Source: Alphaproteobacteria bacterium WMHbin7
Lineage (GTDB): Bacteria > Pseudomonadota > Alphaproteobacteria > Rhodospirillales > WMHbin7
DNA: 64,000 nucleotides
Direction: 5' to 3'
Assembly: GCA_002753155.1 (NCBI GenBank)
Contig: PDZW01000013.1
Location: forward strand, 1 to 64,000
In this document: in pieces, positions 9,081-19,107 of the stretch
Layout of the letters: each line of letters begins with the position of its first letter
How positions within the stretch are numbered: the stretch's first letter is position 1
Program-made: the position numbers and the translations under genes
Notes under the pieces: generated by a model
Databases searched by the model: none
What the model was told of the DNA's origin: nothing
Seen by the model: only the letters and a program-made list of their open reading frames with translations

Positions 9081-11096
9081 ATGACCATCAGGAAGCTCTT
9101 TACTTTGGTCTTTGGCCTGATTCTCGTGTTGATGGTGGGGCTGGGCATAATGACCACAGCCATGCTGGCAACACAGATCGAGCATATCGACGAGATGAAC
9201 GTCACGGCCCAGCAGGTGACCGAGAAAAATCTCCCGCTCGTAAAGGTGATCAAGGATATCAAGCTGGATGTCGTTCAAGTTCAGCAATGGCTGACTGATA
9301 TCTCGGCCACACGCGGCCAGGACGGCCTGGATGACGGTTATAAGGAGGCCGAGGCCTCCGCCGAAAGCTTCAAGAAGAATGTGGCCCAGGCCCGAGCCCT
9401 GGCCGAGACGCTTAAATTGGCTGACATCGTAAAATCCCTCGACGAGGTCAAGGCGGCCTTCCCTCCCTTCTACGAGACCGGCAAGAAGATGGCGGCGGCC
9501 TATGTCGAGAAGGGTCCGGCTGGCGGCAACAAAATAATGGAGGAGTTTGACGGGGTGGCCGAGACCTTGAGCACCAAGCTTGAGGAATTGATCGCCGCCG
9601 TCGATGCCAGCACCGGGAAGGCGGCGACCGATTTGCAAGACGCCAACGCCACCTTGTCATCCTCGGCCAATACCATGTCGATCAGCCTGCTGGTGGCAGG
9701 CCTCATCGTGATGGTCATTCTGGTCCTGGCCCTGGTTCTTTTGAACAAGCGCCTGATCGAGCCCATGTCCAAGCTGACCGGCGTCATGACGGCCATGGCC
9801 AATGACGAGCTTGAGTTGGTTGTGCCCGGCAAGGAGCGGCATGACGAAATGGGCAAGATGGCCCAGGCGGTCGAGGTGTTCCGTCAGAACGGCATCAAGA
9901 TGCGTCAGTTGCAGTCTGCCAGCGAGGCGGAAGGCCGACGCACTCAGCGCAAGTTGCAAAGCCAGATTCTGGCGCTCAATCACGCGCTTGACGAGGAAGT
10001 GGGCTTGACGGTCGATGCCGTGTTGTCCGAGGCCAAAAGCATGGAGCTTTCCGCCCAGAGCATGGAAGGTGCTATCGAGACGGTGCAGCGCCAGTCACAA
10101 GCCGCAGCTGCAGCTTCCGAACAGGCGACCGGCAGCGTCAATGCCGTGGCGGCGGCGGCCGAGGAATTGTCCAGTTCGGTCCAGGAAATCAGCCGTCAGG
10201 TCAACCAGTCGACCAGCATCGCCCATTCGGCCGAGGACGAAGCGAACAGGGCCACCAGCATGGTGCAAAGTCTAGCCAAGTCGGCGGAAAGCGTTGGCGA
10301 GGTGGTGCATCTGATCAACGACATCGCTTCCCAGACCAATCTGCTGGCGCTCAATGCCACCATCGAGGCGGCGCGCGCGGGCGATGCGGGCAAGGGCTTT
10401 GCGGTGGTTGCCAACGAGGTCAAGTCGCTGGCCAACCAAACGGCCAAGGCCACTGATGAAATCTCGGGCCAGATTACGGCCATTCAGCAGGCAACCCATG
10501 ATGCCGTGGCCGCCATCGAGGGAATCGCCAAGACGATCAGCCAGATGAACGCCATTGCGGCGGGCATTGCCTCGGCGGTGGAAGAACAGAGTGCGGCCAC
10601 CCAGGAAATCGCCCGTTCGGCCCAGCAGGCGGCGGACGGAACGCGCGAGTCCTCGACCAATATTTCCGATGTCTCGCGCTCCAGCGTCGAGACCGGAGAA
10701 ATCGCCGGCATGGTCAAGACGTCGGTCGGTCAGGTGAACGAACGCATCACCGGCATGCAGGAGACCATCCGCGGCATTTTGCGCTCCAGCTCCGATGACA
10801 ACAAGCGCATGAACCAGCGCCATACCCTGAACTTGCCCGCTTCGGTCACGTTCGATGGCCGAGAATCCAGTTGTCTGCTGCACGATCTGGCACTGTCCGG
10901 CGCTGCCGTGATCGATCGGGTGCCGGAGGGCGCCGCCCGCGGCGCCACCTTCAAACTGAAGGTCGTCGGCCTTGGCGAATTTTCCGGGCAGATCATGGCC
11001 TTGACGCCGCACTCAACACATATCAGTCTGGAGATCGACGAGCAGAACGCTCAGAAGATCGAACAGTTCATCCAAGGGCGCAGCAGAGCAGCTTGA
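9081..11096 (+). CDS. Methyl-accepting chemotaxis protein with C-terminal PilZ domain
   Basis: The protein has 671 residues. TM1 is about residues 7-30, a periplasmic four-helix-type region follows, and TM2 is about 205-227. HAMP is about 228-290, and a long coiled-coil signalling domain has its tip at [20 protein letters not shown] (about 414). A PilZ-like domain follows from about 577, beginning with the basic NQRHTLNLP; PilZ domains bind c-di-GMP through an RxxxR motif and a D/NxSxxG. The segment DLALSGAAV matches the second motif, and the first is only partly kept. The gene is followed after 20 bases by an STAS gene and two more signalling genes on the same strand. Confidence 0.9.
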   Translation: MTIRKLFTLVFGLILVLMVGLGIMTTAMLATQIEHIDEMNVTAQQVTEKNLPLVKVIKDIKLDVVQVQQWLTDISATRGQDGLDDGYKEAEASAESFKKNVAQARALAETLKLADIVKSLDEVKAAFPPFYETGKKMAAAYVEKGPAGGNKIMEEFDGVAETLSTKLEELIAAVDASTGKAATDLQDANATLSSSANTMSISLLVAGLIVMVILVLALVLLNKRLIEPMSKLTGVMTAMANDELELVVPGKERHDEMGKMAQAVEVFRQNGIKMRQLQSASEAEGRRTQRKLQSQILALNHALDEEVGLTVDAVLSEAKSMELSAQSMEGAIETVQRQSQAAAAASEQATGSVNAVAAAAEELSSSVQEISRQVNQSTSIAHSAEDEANRATSMVQSLAKSAESVGEVVHLINDIASQTNLLALNATIEAARAGDAGKGFAVVANEVKSLANQTAKATDEISGQITAIQQATHDAVAAIEGIAKTISQMNAIAAGIASAVEEQSAATQEIARSAQQAADGTRESSTNISDVSRSSVETGEIAGMVKTSVGQVNERITGMQETIRGILRSSSDDNKRMNQRHTLNLPASVTFDGRESSCLLHDLALSGAAVIDRVPEGAARGATFKLKVVGLGEFSGQIMALTPHSTHISLEIDEQNAQKIEQFIQGRSRAA

Positions 11097-11116
11097 GGTT
11101 TGGGGAGGAGACGGCG

Positions 11117-11416
11117 GTGAAATACGAGATCAGAGAAGATGCGGGGCGCACGGCATTGCTGCTTCGCGAACAGATGACCTTCGCCGACCGCCAGGTTTTC
11201 GACGGACTTGTTCCGGGGGTGGTCAAGCCAGGGAAAAACATCGTCATCGATATGGCGCATCTTGAGTATATGGACTCGGCTGGACTCGGCATGCTGTTGA
11301 CCCTGCGCGATCATGCCGAGAAGGCGCGCTTGAAGGTAACGATCCGCTCGCCCCAGGGCGACGTCAAGGAACTGCTGCGCCTGTCTTGCTTCGATACTCT
11401 TTTCCCATTCGAGTGA
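11117..11416 (+). CDS. STAS-domain anti-sigma-factor antagonist
   Basis: The protein has 99 residues and starts with GTG at 11117, preceded by GGGGAGGAG with 6-base spacing. A single STAS domain carries the phospho-acceptor region HLEYMDSAGLGMLLTL. The Ser in DSAGLG is the residue phosphorylated in SpoIIAA/RsbV proteins. It should bind the HATPase encoded by the next gene. It lies between a chemoreceptor and an anti-sigma-type kinase, in a tight operon. Confidence 0.85.
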   Translation: MKYEIREDAGRTALLLREQMTFADRQVFDGLVPGVVKPGKNIVIDMAHLEYMDSAGLGMLLTLRDHAEKARLKVTIRSPQGDVKELLRLSCFDTLFPFE

Positions 11417-11423
11417 CCGTTCC

Positions 11424-12362
11424 TTGATGAATGGCGCAGCCAAGACGGGCCAGACTCGTTTGCTGGTCGTCGATGACGAGGCCTTCAACCGCGAGATCCT
11501 GACCGTTCTTCTGGAAAATGCCGGATATGCCGTCGATCAGGCGGGTGGTGGGCAGGAGGCCCTGGACCGGCTGTTTGCCGAGCCCGAGGCCTATGATGCC
11601 GTTCTTCTTGATCGCATGATGCCGAACGTTAGCGGTATGGATGTGCTGCTTCGCATGAAGAAGGACAAGCATCTGCGTCATGTCCCGGTCATCATGCAGA
11701 CCGCCATCGACGGCCAGGAAGAAATTGTCGAAGGCATTCGCAAGGGCGTTTTTTATTATCTGGTCAAGCCCATTCAGCATGATCTGCTGCTGTCGATCAC
11801 CCAGGCCGCCGTTCAGGATTATTCGCTGTTTCGCCGTCTGATGAACGAGGTGAAGAAGCACACTGATGCCCTGGTGCTGCTGAAGGATGCCCGTTTCAAC
11901 TACCGGACACCCCAGGAAGCCAATCTTCTTGCCGTCATGCTGGCCAGCGCCGTGCCTGAGGTGCCGTCGTTGGTCATGGGCCTTTCGGAACTTTTGATGA
12001 ATGCCGTCGAGCATGGCAATCTGGGCATCAGTTATCAGGAAAAATCCGATCTGATTGCCAAAGGCGCCTGGATCGGCGAGATCGAACGGCGCTTGATGCT
12101 GCCCGAGAATATGAGAAAGACGGTTGAAGTCGTCTTTACGCGCATGCCTGAGATGGTTGCCGTTACCATCAGCGATGAGGGCGAGGGCTTCGATTGGCGC
12201 CGTTACATGGAGATGGACCCCGCGCGCGTTTTCGAAACCCATGGGCGCGGCATTGCCCTGGCCCGCAAGACGGGCTTTACCGCCATCGAGTATCAGGATC
12301 GCGGCAATGTGGTGATGGGGCTGGTCGATCTGACTAGGTATTCTCCTTCGGAGCCTGCCTGA
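11424..12362 (+). CDS. Response regulator fused to RsbW-like HATPase
   Basis: The protein has 312 residues. An N-terminal receiver domain (about 11-130) has its acidic pocket in VVDDE, phospho-acceptor Asp63 in VLLDRMMPN, and Lys in YLVKP. It is joined to a C-terminal HATPase_c_2 domain of the anti-sigma serine-kinase type, with N-box ELLMNAVEHGN, then ISDEGEGFDW and GRGIALARK. There is no histidine phosphotransfer domain, which points to RsbW/SpoIIAB-like serine kinase or binding activity gated by the receiver. It starts 7 bases after the STAS gene. Confidence 0.85.
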   Translation: MMNGAAKTGQTRLLVVDDEAFNREILTVLLENAGYAVDQAGGGQEALDRLFAEPEAYDAVLLDRMMPNVSGMDVLLRMKKDKHLRHVPVIMQTAIDGQEEIVEGIRKGVFYYLVKPIQHDLLLSITQAAVQDYSLFRRLMNEVKKHTDALVLLKDARFNYRTPQEANLLAVMLASAVPEVPSLVMGLSELLMNAVEHGNLGISYQEKSDLIAKGAWIGEIERRLMLPENMRKTVEVVFTRMPEMVAVTISDEGEGFDWRRYMEMDPARVFETHGRGIALARKTGFTAIEYQDRGNVVMGLVDLTRYSPSEPA

Positions 12363-12364
12363 CC

Positions 12365-13936
12365 GTGAGCGATGAATCCCTCGAACTCGTTTTGCTTTGT
12401 GTGCGCCCCTGCGAGGATCCGCAGCCGGATTTTATTTTGAATGCAAGACCTGCCGCCAGCCTGGCCGCCTGCTTGAAGCTGCTGGAGAATTGCTCGACTT
12501 GCGACGCCATTCTGATCGGTCTTGAAATTGCCGACACGCTTCCCGTTCACGCCGTTCGCCGTCTGGCCGAAGCCTTTCCCGATATTGCCCTGATCGTCTG
12601 TGCGCATGCCCGCGAAGAGGCCGAGGCCTTGATGCTGGTGGATGCCGGAGCCACCGACTATATTCTTCCCGACGCCATGGATGAGGCGAATCAGAAATCC
12701 AGAATCGAATACGCCATTCAGCGCCATGCCGCCCGTAGCCTGTTTCGGCTGGCTTTCGAGGCAAGGGCGTGCAAGCCCGGGCGCAGCTGGGACTGGGCCT
12801 TCGAACTGGGACCGGACCTTGCCTTCAAATGGCTTTCCGATGGATTTGCGAGCCAGCTGAAACTGGCTCCCGACTTGCTGCTGGGCCGCACACCCTGGGA
12901 GATCGATGTTGTCGAGCATGATCCGGATCGCTGGCGCCAGTACATCAAGGATTTCAGCGAGCACAAGCCCTTTACGTCTTTGACCTGCCGCTTGCGCGAT
13001 CATCAGGGGGGGCGACATGCGCTCAGGCTGTGGGGAGACCCGGTGACGGCACCTGATGGCTCTTTTCTTGGCTATGTAGGCACTGGAATCGATATCACGG
13101 CAGAGGTCGAAAATGCGACACGGCTCAACGATGCCTACGAACTTCTGAAAGACATGTTCGACGATATGCAAACCTATCGCGAGCGCTTGGAAGAGGATTT
13201 GGAGGTTGCCAGAATCAGCCAGCGCGAACTGCTGCCCAAGCCTGAGCTGCTGGCCGAAATCGAAGAGCAATGCCATGTGCGCCTGACCTATTTCTTCGAG
13301 CCGACCTCGGAATTGGGGGGGGATATCTGGGGCGTTGTGCCCCTCAACAACGACGGCTTCGCTCTGTACCTTGCCGATTTCTCAGGCCATGGCGTTGCCG
13401 CCGCCCTGAATACCTTCCGCCTGACCACACTGATTCAGGAGAATCATGAAAACCGGGGCGAGCCTGCCCTCTATCTGGAAGCTTTGAATGCCAGGCTGAA
13501 AGAGACGCTGCCGACTGGCCAGTATGCGACCATGCTTTACGGCGTCGTCGATGCCAAAGCCGGTACTTTCCGCTATGCGGCGGCGGCGGCTCCCAGGCCG
13601 CTGGTGGCCGATCTGAAGACCGGCGATATCGTGGCCGGAGAAGGCCGGGGTCTTCCTCTGGGCGCCGTTTTGGGGGCGCGATATACCGAGCGCTGCTTGC
13701 AGATCAAGCCGGGGTCCCTGATCATGCTGGCCAGCGACGCTTTGGCTGAAAGTGTCAACCGGGAAGGCGTAGTTCTTGGCAAGGAGGGCATTGTCGATCT
13801 GGTGCGTTCGGTGGTTCTCGACAAGCGGGAAGAGGCCGATGCAGGCAGTCTGCTCGTTCCCTTCTTTGCCAAGGTTGACCGCCCTCTGAAGGACGATCTG
13901 ACCGTCGTCATCTGCCAGATACCGACTTTTTCCTGA
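12365..13936 (+). CDS. Receiver-like/PAS/SpoIIE-type PP2C phosphatase
   Basis: The protein has 523 residues and starts with GTG, 2 bases after the previous stop. The N-terminal 120 residues look like a receiver fold that lacks the phospho-acceptor Asp. A PAS domain follows (about 140-245, ending GTGIDITAEVENATRL), then a coiled coil. Last is a PPM/SpoIIE phosphatase domain (about 295-520) with metal-binding ELGGDIW and ADFSGHG and a late ASDAL. By analogy with RsbU it would dephosphorylate the STAS protein. Its 3-prime end overlaps the convergent ATPase gene by 29 bases. Confidence 0.87.
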   Translation: MSDESLELVLLCVRPCEDPQPDFILNARPAASLAACLKLLENCSTCDAILIGLEIADTLPVHAVRRLAEAFPDIALIVCAHAREEAEALMLVDAGATDYILPDAMDEANQKSRIEYAIQRHAARSLFRLAFEARACKPGRSWDWAFELGPDLAFKWLSDGFASQLKLAPDLLLGRTPWEIDVVEHDPDRWRQYIKDFSEHKPFTSLTCRLRDHQGGRHALRLWGDPVTAPDGSFLGYVGTGIDITAEVENATRLNDAYELLKDMFDDMQTYRERLEEDLEVARISQRELLPKPELLAEIEEQCHVRLTYFFEPTSELGGDIWGVVPLNNDGFALYLADFSGHGVAAALNTFRLTTLIQENHENRGEPALYLEALNARLKETLPTGQYATMLYGVVDAKAGTFRYAAAAAPRPLVADLKTGDIVAGEGRGLPLGAVLGARYTERCLQIKPGSLIMLASDALAESVNREGVVLGKEGIVDLVRSVVLDKREEADAGSLLVPFFAKVDRPLKDDLTVVICQIPTFS

Positions 13937-16511
13937 CTCTTGCGATCAGGGCCTTCTCGACTTCGATCAGCAAGAACAGACCCAAGCCGGCCAGGCCGAT
14001 CTGCCCCCAGGCTTCCAGCGAAATCGCCTGCGTATGAAAGAAGAGTTGCATGGGGGGCGCATAGGTGAACCCGGCCTGCAAGAGCAACATCAGCCCCACC
14101 GAGATCAGAATGGGCTTGCTGCCCAGAATCATCTTCAGATGCCAAGCCGGAGTGGTCAGGGTGCGCATGTTGAACAGATAGGCGATCTCGCATCCGACCA
14201 GGGCGTTGACCGCCACCGCCCGAGCCTCGTTCATCGAGGCTCCGTTGCCAAGTGTATGCAGGAACAGGCCGAAGGTGACGGCAACCACGACGGCGGTAAC
14301 CATGGCTAGACGCCAAATCTGAAAGGGTGTGATCAGGGCTTCGCCGGGCGGGCGGGGCGGGCGCTTCATCACCCCTTCCTCGGCGGGCTCGAAAGCCAGC
14401 GCCATGGCGAGCGTTATGGCTGTCACCATGTTCACCCATAAAATCTGAACAGGTGTGATCGGCAGGGCTGTTCCGGCTATGACGGCGGCCAGAATCACCC
14501 CGGCCTGCGCAATGTTGGTGGGCAGAATATAGGCGATGGATTTGACCAGATTGTCATAGACGGCGCGTCCTTCTCGCACCGCTCTGGCGATGGTGGCGAA
14601 GTTGTCGTCGGCCAGAACCATCATGGCCGCTTCCTTGGCGGCTTCCGTGCCGCCCCTGCCCATGGCCACTCCGATATCGGCCTTCTTCAAGGCGGGGGCG
14701 TCATTGACGCCGTCCCCGGTCATCGCCACCACGTCGCCCATGGCCTGAAAGGCGGTGACCAGCCTTAGTTTATGTTCGGGCGTGGCGCGGGCGATGATGC
14801 GGGTTTGCGCCAAAGCCAGGGCCAGACCGGCATCATCGAGCGCATCGATTGCCGGTCCGGTCAGAACCTCTCCTGTGGTGTCCAATCCCATGTCATGGCC
14901 GATGGCGCGCGCTGTTTCGGCGTGATCTCCGGTAATCATGCAAACGCTAACCCCAGCCGTTTTGCAGGCGGCAACAGCTTCGATGGCCTCGGGGCGCGGC
15001 GGATCGATCAGGGCGATCAAACCCAGAAACTCGATGCCGGAGGTAATCATGTCAGGGCTGATTTGCCGGGGCCGTCCCTCAATTCGTTTCCTGGCCAAGG
15101 CCAGGACGCGCCGCCCCTGCGCCGCTTGCTCTTGCGCCAAACTCTCCCATTCCGGACGCTGCAAGGGATCGAGCAGGGCTAGAATGCTCTCCGGGGCTCC
15201 TTTGAGGTAGATACAAGAATCGCCCCCGTTCGCATCATGCAAGGTGGCCATGCGCTTGGTTTGGGAGTCGAAGGGAATTTCCGAAATTCGGGGCTGGTTG
15301 CGCCGTTCGTCATCAAGAATCAGTCCCGCATCCAGAGCGGCAGTCATCAAGGCGATTTCCGTAGGAGCCCCCTCGATGATCAAGGCGCCGTTCTCCTGAC
15401 GCGTGGCGGCGTCGTTGCACAGCAGTGCTGCCTGGAACAGAGCCTGCGCGCCATAGTTTGAGGGCAGCGCTTCGGCGACGGTCATGCGATTCTGGGTCAG
15501 CGTTCCGGTCTTGTCCGAACAGATCACGGTGACAGAGCCCAGAGTCTCGACGGCGGGCAGGCGGCGTATCAGCGCATTATGTGTCGCCATGCGCCGAACC
15601 CCGACGGCCAGAGCGATGGTAAGAACGGCGGGCAGTCCTTCGGGAATGGCGGCCACAGCCAGACCGACGGCGGCCATAAAGGCCTCTTCCAGCGGCATCG
15701 AACGTCCCAGCCAGGCGAGAAGAAACAGAACAAGGGACAGGGCCAGAATGCCGATGGCCAACCAGCGGCCAAAATCAGAAATGCGGCGCAAGAGCGGTGT
15801 TGCCAAGGTTTCGACCGACGCCAGAAGGGTGCCGATGCGCCCGACTTCCGTCGCCTGCCCGGTCGCTATGGCAATGCCCTGACCGCTGCCATGCGTGACC
15901 AGCGTTCCCGCAAAGGCCAGGCAAAAGCGTTCGGCCAAGGGGGCTTCTGGCGCAACGATCTCGGTATGCTTGTCGATGGGGACAGATTCACCGGTCAGCG
16001 CCGCCTCTTCAATTTGCAAGGCACTTGCCCGCATCAGCCGAAGATCGGCCGGGACGCGGTCGCCTGATTTCAGATGGACAAGATCGCCCGGTACCAGCAG
16101 GGAGGCATCAATTCCCTGGCGGTGTCCATCGCGACTGACCATTGCCGTTTGCGACATCATATTGGCAATGCTGGACAGCGCCTCTTCGGCCTTGCCTTCC
16201 TGAATAAAGCCGATCACGGCATTGATGATGACGACGCCGACGATCACTCCGGTATCGATCCAATTGCCCAGTAAAGCCGTGCCGACGGATGAACCCAGAA
16301 GGACGTAAATCAGAATATTATCGAACTGTTTTAAGAATCGCCAAAAAGGATGATCGCGCTTGGCCTGGGCCAGCCGGTTGGGGCCGAACCGTTGCAGGCG
16401 ATGGGATGCCTCGCCAGCACTTAAGCCATCAGGCGGTGTGTCCAATCTTCTGCGCACGTCGTCTGGCGTGCAGGCATGCCAAATCGGCGAGGCGATCTTT
16501 TGGTCCGTCAT
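13908..16511 (-). CDS. P-type cation ATPase, P2 (Ca2+/Na+/H+) type
   Basis: The protein has 867 residues. The N-terminal cation-ATPase domain is followed by TM pairs, TGES (173-176), [20 protein letters not shown] (288-307), the phosphorylation site [10 protein letters not shown] with Asp333, and the hinge [17 protein letters not shown]. Six C-terminal TM helices complete the PacL/PMA1-like layout. The PEGLP form of TM4 suggests a P2-type pump for Ca2+, or for Mn2+, Na+ or H+; the ion cannot be fixed from sequence. It is a stand-alone gene, just upstream of the RcdA-like gene on the opposite end of a short gap. Confidence 0.9.
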   Translation of the reverse strand: MTDQKIASPIWHACTPDDVRRRLDTPPDGLSAGEASHRLQRFGPNRLAQAKRDHPFWRFLKQFDNILIYVLLGSSVGTALLGNWIDTGVIVGVVIINAVIGFIQEGKAEEALSSIANMMSQTAMVSRDGHRQGIDASLLVPGDLVHLKSGDRVPADLRLMRASALQIEEAALTGESVPIDKHTEIVAPEAPLAERFCLAFAGTLVTHGSGQGIAIATGQATEVGRIGTLLASVETLATPLLRRISDFGRWLAIGILALSLVLFLLAWLGRSMPLEEAFMAAVGLAVAAIPEGLPAVLTIALAVGVRRMATHNALIRRLPAVETLGSVTVICSDKTGTLTQNRMTVAEALPSNYGAQALFQAALLCNDAATRQENGALIIEGAPTEIALMTAALDAGLILDDERRNQPRISEIPFDSQTKRMATLHDANGGDSCIYLKGAPESILALLDPLQRPEWESLAQEQAAQGRRVLALARKRIEGRPRQISPDMITSGIEFLGLIALIDPPRPEAIEAVAACKTAGVSVCMITGDHAETARAIGHDMGLDTTGEVLTGPAIDALDDAGLALALAQTRIIARATPEHKLRLVTAFQAMGDVVAMTGDGVNDAPALKKADIGVAMGRGGTEAAKEAAMMVLADDNFATIARAVREGRAVYDNLVKSIAYILPTNIAQAGVILAAVIAGTALPITPVQILWVNMVTAITLAMALAFEPAEEGVMKRPPRPPGEALITPFQIWRLAMVTAVVVAVTFGLFLHTLGNGASMNEARAVAVNALVGCEIAYLFNMRTLTTPAWHLKMILGSKPILISVGLMLLLQAGFTYAPPMQLFFHTQAISLEAWGQIGLAGLGLFLLIEVEKALIARVRKKSVSGR

Positions 16512-16522
16512 CCAAGGGCTCT

Positions 16523-16927
16523 TTAGTGAAGGGTGTTGATGATCTGATTTTCCAGCCTTGAGACGCGAAGGTAAAGATTGAGGCTGCGCGTCATCAGACT
16601 TCTAAGGGACTTTGGCAGTTCATCGAGAAAGCGGACCCGCTCGATCAGGCAGATGTCCTGGGCGCTTAGGCGATTATCAGGGGTGACCGCCATGGCCTGG
16701 CTGATTTCGCCAGCCTCGACGGCCCGCTGGAGCATCAGCCAGGCCATGACCTGAGTCAGGCGCGAGGTGATGCGAAAAGATTCGCAACTAACCTGCAGGC
16801 GGGCTTCCAAGCCAAGCTGTTTGCGGTCGCGGGGCTCGACATAGGCGACATAGTTGCGGGCTTCCTCGACCAAAGCTAACGCCTCGTCATAGGTACGGTG
16901 AAAAAAGACAGGCTGCATACTAGCCAT
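16523..16927 (-). CDS. rcdA: DUF1465 / RcdA-like protein
   Basis: The protein has 134 residues with start at 16927, chosen because AGGAG precedes it with 7-base spacing and MQPVFFHRTYDEALALVEEA matches the family start. An in-frame start 35 codons upstream gives only non-conserved sequence. The family (RcdA in Caulobacter) is an all-helical adaptor helping ClpXP degrade CtrA during the cell cycle. It is shorter than Caulobacter RcdA, which has a disordered tail. The function is inferred from family membership; no clpX or ctrA is nearby. Confidence 0.7.
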   Translation of the reverse strand: MASMQPVFFHRTYDEALALVEEARNYVAYVEPRDRKQLGLEARLQVSCESFRITSRLTQVMAWLMLQRAVEAGEISQAMAVTPDNRLSAQDICLIERVRFLDELPKSLRSLMTRSLNLYLRVSRLENQIINTLH

Positions 16928-17100
16928 TGTCGATCTCCTGCGGCCCTCTCTTGATCTTACGCCACTTCCCTTAAAAAGCCATGTAGGAATCCCTGTCCGC
17001 AGAATCCAGGGGGGGGCTTGACGGAAAGGCATACTGCACTACATCCCTTTGCGGACGGCTGCCCATAGAGGGGGCCGGGCCTTTTGGCAATCACGCCATG

Positions 17101-17128
17101 TTGCTTCGAAAAGGAGAATATGGATATG
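17101..17128 (+). promoter_or_regulatory. ROSE-like RNA thermometer hairpin masking the sHSP Shine-Dalgarno
   Basis: TTGCTT (17101-17106), loop CGAA, and AAGGAG (17111-17116) can fold into a hairpin. In it the SD pairs as U-G, U-A, G-G, C-G, U-A and U-A. The UUGCU sequence opposite the SD, with its G-G pair, is the hallmark of ROSE elements in alphaproteobacterial small heat-shock mRNAs. The rest of the leader (about 17030-17100) is GC-rich and could form the upstream stems, which I did not fold in full. Confidence 0.65.
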
Positions 17129-17590
17129 CAGACCTTCGATCTCTCCCCCCTGTTCCGCTCCGGCATTGGATTCGACCATCTGGAGCGCCTGCTTGACAGC
17201 GCCAAGCGTCTGGACGACCAGACCTTCGCCTATCCCCCCTACAATATCGAGAAGACCGGCGAGGACGGCTATCGCATCAGCATGGCCGTGGCGGGCTTTT
17301 CCAGCCAGGATATCGACATCACCGCCAAGGAAAATTTGCTGATCATCAGCGGCAAGGCCCGCAAGGAAGAGCAGCCCGTTCAATACCTGCATCGGGGCAT
17401 TGCCGGACGCTCGTTCGAGCGGCGATTCGAGCTGGCCGACCATATCAAGGTGGTGGCGGCCAGTCTGGCCGACGGATTGCTGCATGTCGATCTGGTGCGC
17501 GAGATTCCGGAAACATTAAGGCCGCGCACGATTCCCATTCAGACGAGCCAGGCTCCCGAACCCAAGGTTCTTGAAAGCAAGGCGGCCTGA
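17126..17590 (+). CDS. ibpA: Small heat-shock protein (Hsp20/IbpA type)
   Basis: The protein has 154 residues and begins MQTFDLSPLFRSGIGFD, the standard start of the class A Hsp20 of Gram-negatives. The alpha-crystallin domain runs about residues 30-125 (YRISMAVAGFSSQDIDITAK through GLLHVDLVREIPE), and ends with the short conserved tail RPRTIPI. It is a holdase chaperone. The ATG at 17126 was preferred over the one at 17120 because it leaves 9 bases, rather than 3, after AAGGAG. Control by a ROSE-like leader is likely. Confidence 0.9.
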   Translation: MQTFDLSPLFRSGIGFDHLERLLDSAKRLDDQTFAYPPYNIEKTGEDGYRISMAVAGFSSQDIDITAKENLLIISGKARKEEQPVQYLHRGIAGRSFERRFELADHIKVVAASLADGLLHVDLVREIPETLRPRTIPIQTSQAPEPKVLESKAA

Positions 17591-17603
17591 ATTTCGGGCG
17601 AGC

Positions 17604-17634
17604 GGGGAGGGGGGATGCCCCCTCCCCGGCCTAT
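17604..17634. terminator. Bidirectional terminator between ibpA and a lipoprotein gene
   Basis: A 10-base stem pairs 17604-17613 with 17618-17627 around the loop GATG. It sits between the convergent ibpA and lipoprotein genes, which is where a shared terminator is expected. The downstream plus-strand sequence CTATTTT gives a weak U-tract. Confidence 0.65.
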
Positions 17635-18035
17635 TTTCCGATTCCGAAAGCGCCGTAGAAATTGCCGCTGTCCGGTTGATCGACGGGGGGCAGACCGGTT
17701 TCCTGGCTGGGCAGGTACTTTTTACGGTTGAAATCCTGATTCTGGTCCAGGCAGGCGAAAGAGGCCAGATGCGGCACGGTCAGGCGGCATTGCCAGCGCT
17801 GATGGCCGATATAGTGGGCCGTTTTCTGGCCCTTGGCGCATTCCTCCCCCGCCAGCTTCTTAAGCGTTTCCAGGCTGTCACCGTCGCTGAAACACACAAC
17901 AACCTGATCATAGAGCGCTTTTTTGCGACCCGCAGACCCCAAATCGGGGGTTTCAACGAAGGGTTCGGGCTTGGCGCAGGCGGCCAGGCCCAGGAAAAGA
18001 GCCAGAAAAGGCAGGGGGGACGCTTGAAAGGCCAT
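17631..18035 (-). CDS. Putative lipoprotein, unknown function
   Basis: The protein has 134 residues from the ATG at 18035. A lipoprotein signal peptide is visible: hydrophobic FLALFLGL, then the lipobox LAAC. The mature part has four further Cys, in VCFSDG, EECAKG, WQCRLT and FACLDQ, evenly enough spaced to suggest two disulfides. I do not recognise a family. An in-frame start 31 codons upstream would bury the signal peptide, so it was rejected. Confidence 0.65.
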   Translation of the reverse strand: MAFQASPLPFLALFLGLAACAKPEPFVETPDLGSAGRKKALYDQVVVCFSDGDSLETLKKLAGEECAKGQKTAHYIGHQRWQCRLTVPHLASFACLDQNQDFNRKKYLPSQETGLPPVDQPDSGNFYGAFGIGK

Positions 18036-18171
18036 GACCGACACCACGTCTTGTTCGATGGCCTGTTGTACCGAACGATCAATTCCCGGGAAAGCCCTAA
18101 TTCTGACTGTTGCCAGAAGCCGCCTCACTGGCTAAAGTCCAGGAAAGCCTTGAAACACAAGGGAGACTGGT

Positions 18172-19107
18172 ATGTCAGAACCCAAAAAACGTTTTCGCCT
18201 GGTAACGCGCAGCGATTTCGACGGCCTGGTTTGCGCCGTTCTCTTGAAAGAGCTGGATATGATCGACGACATCAAGTTTGTCCATCCCAAGGACATGCAA
18301 GATGGCAAGGTCGAGATCAGCGAAGGCGACATCACCACCAACCTTCCCTATGTCGATGGCGTTCATCTGGCCTTCGATCACCATCTGTCGGAAACGATCC
18401 GGGTGGGGCGCAAGGAAAACCATATCATTTCCCCCGATGCGCCGTCGGCGGCCCGCGTCGTCTACGATTATTTCGGCGGACGCGCGCGCTTTGCCAATAT
18501 CGCCGACGACATGATGCAGGCGGTCGATCAGGGCGATGCCGCCCAGTTCTCAGTCGATGAGATCCTGCATCCCACCGGCTGGCCTCTTTTGAATTACCTG
18601 ATGGACGCCCGCACCGGGCTTGGCCGTTTCCGCGAATTCAGGGTTTCGAACTATCAGTTGATGATGGATCTGATCGCCTATTGCCGCAATCACAGCATCG
18701 CTGAAATCGTGGCGCTGCCCGATGTGAAGGAGCGCGTCGAGCTCTATTTCGAGCACGAGCCGAAGTTCAAGGACCAGATCAAGCGCTGCTCGACCGTTCA
18801 CGGCAATCTGGTGGTGCTCGATCTGCGTAATGAGGACACGATCTATTGCGGCAACCGCTTCATGATTTATGCGCTCTACCCGCAATGCAACATCTCGATC
18901 CATGTTCTCTGGGGATTCAAGCAGCAGAACACCGTGTTCGCCATCGGCCATTCCATTGTCAACCGCACATCGAAAACCAATGTCGGTCCGCTGTGCCTGA
19001 CTTATGGCGGCGGCGGCCATGAGAAGGCAGGAACCTGTCAGGTGGCCAACGAGGAGGCCGAGGTCAAGCTTGCCGAGATCGTGAAGAAGATCACGGCCGA
19101 CGGGTAA
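18172..19107 (+). CDS. DHH-family phosphoesterase
   Basis: The protein has 311 residues. The catalytic DHH domain has DFDG at 15-18 and the signature DHH at 69-71. A DHHA1-type C-terminal domain carries the substrate motif YGGGGHEKAG. The family covers exopolyphosphatases, oligoribonucleases and cyclic-dinucleotide hydrolases; the exact substrate is not readable from sequence. It is followed immediately by zapE, with no gap between the stop and the next start codon. AAGGGAGA precedes the ATG. Confidence 0.85.
   Translation: MSEPKKRFRLVTRSDFDGLVCAVLLKELDMIDDIKFVHPKDMQDGKVEISEGDITTNLPYVDGVHLAFDHHLSETIRVGRKENHIISPDAPSAARVVYDYFGGRARFANIADDMMQAVDQGDAAQFSVDEILHPTGWPLLNYLMDARTGLGRFREFRVSNYQLMMDLIAYCRNHSIAEIVALPDVKERVELYFEHEPKFKDQIKRCSTVHGNLVVLDLRNEDTIYCGNRFMIYALYPQCNISIHVLWGFKQQNTVFAIGHSIVNRTSKTNVGPLCLTYGGGGHEKAGTCQVANEEAEVKLAEIVKKITADG

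Noticed and set aside
17571-18560. Plus-strand frame spanning the ibpA end, lipoprotein gene and DHH start
   Set aside because: It crosses a terminator and three well-supported genes and has no domain.
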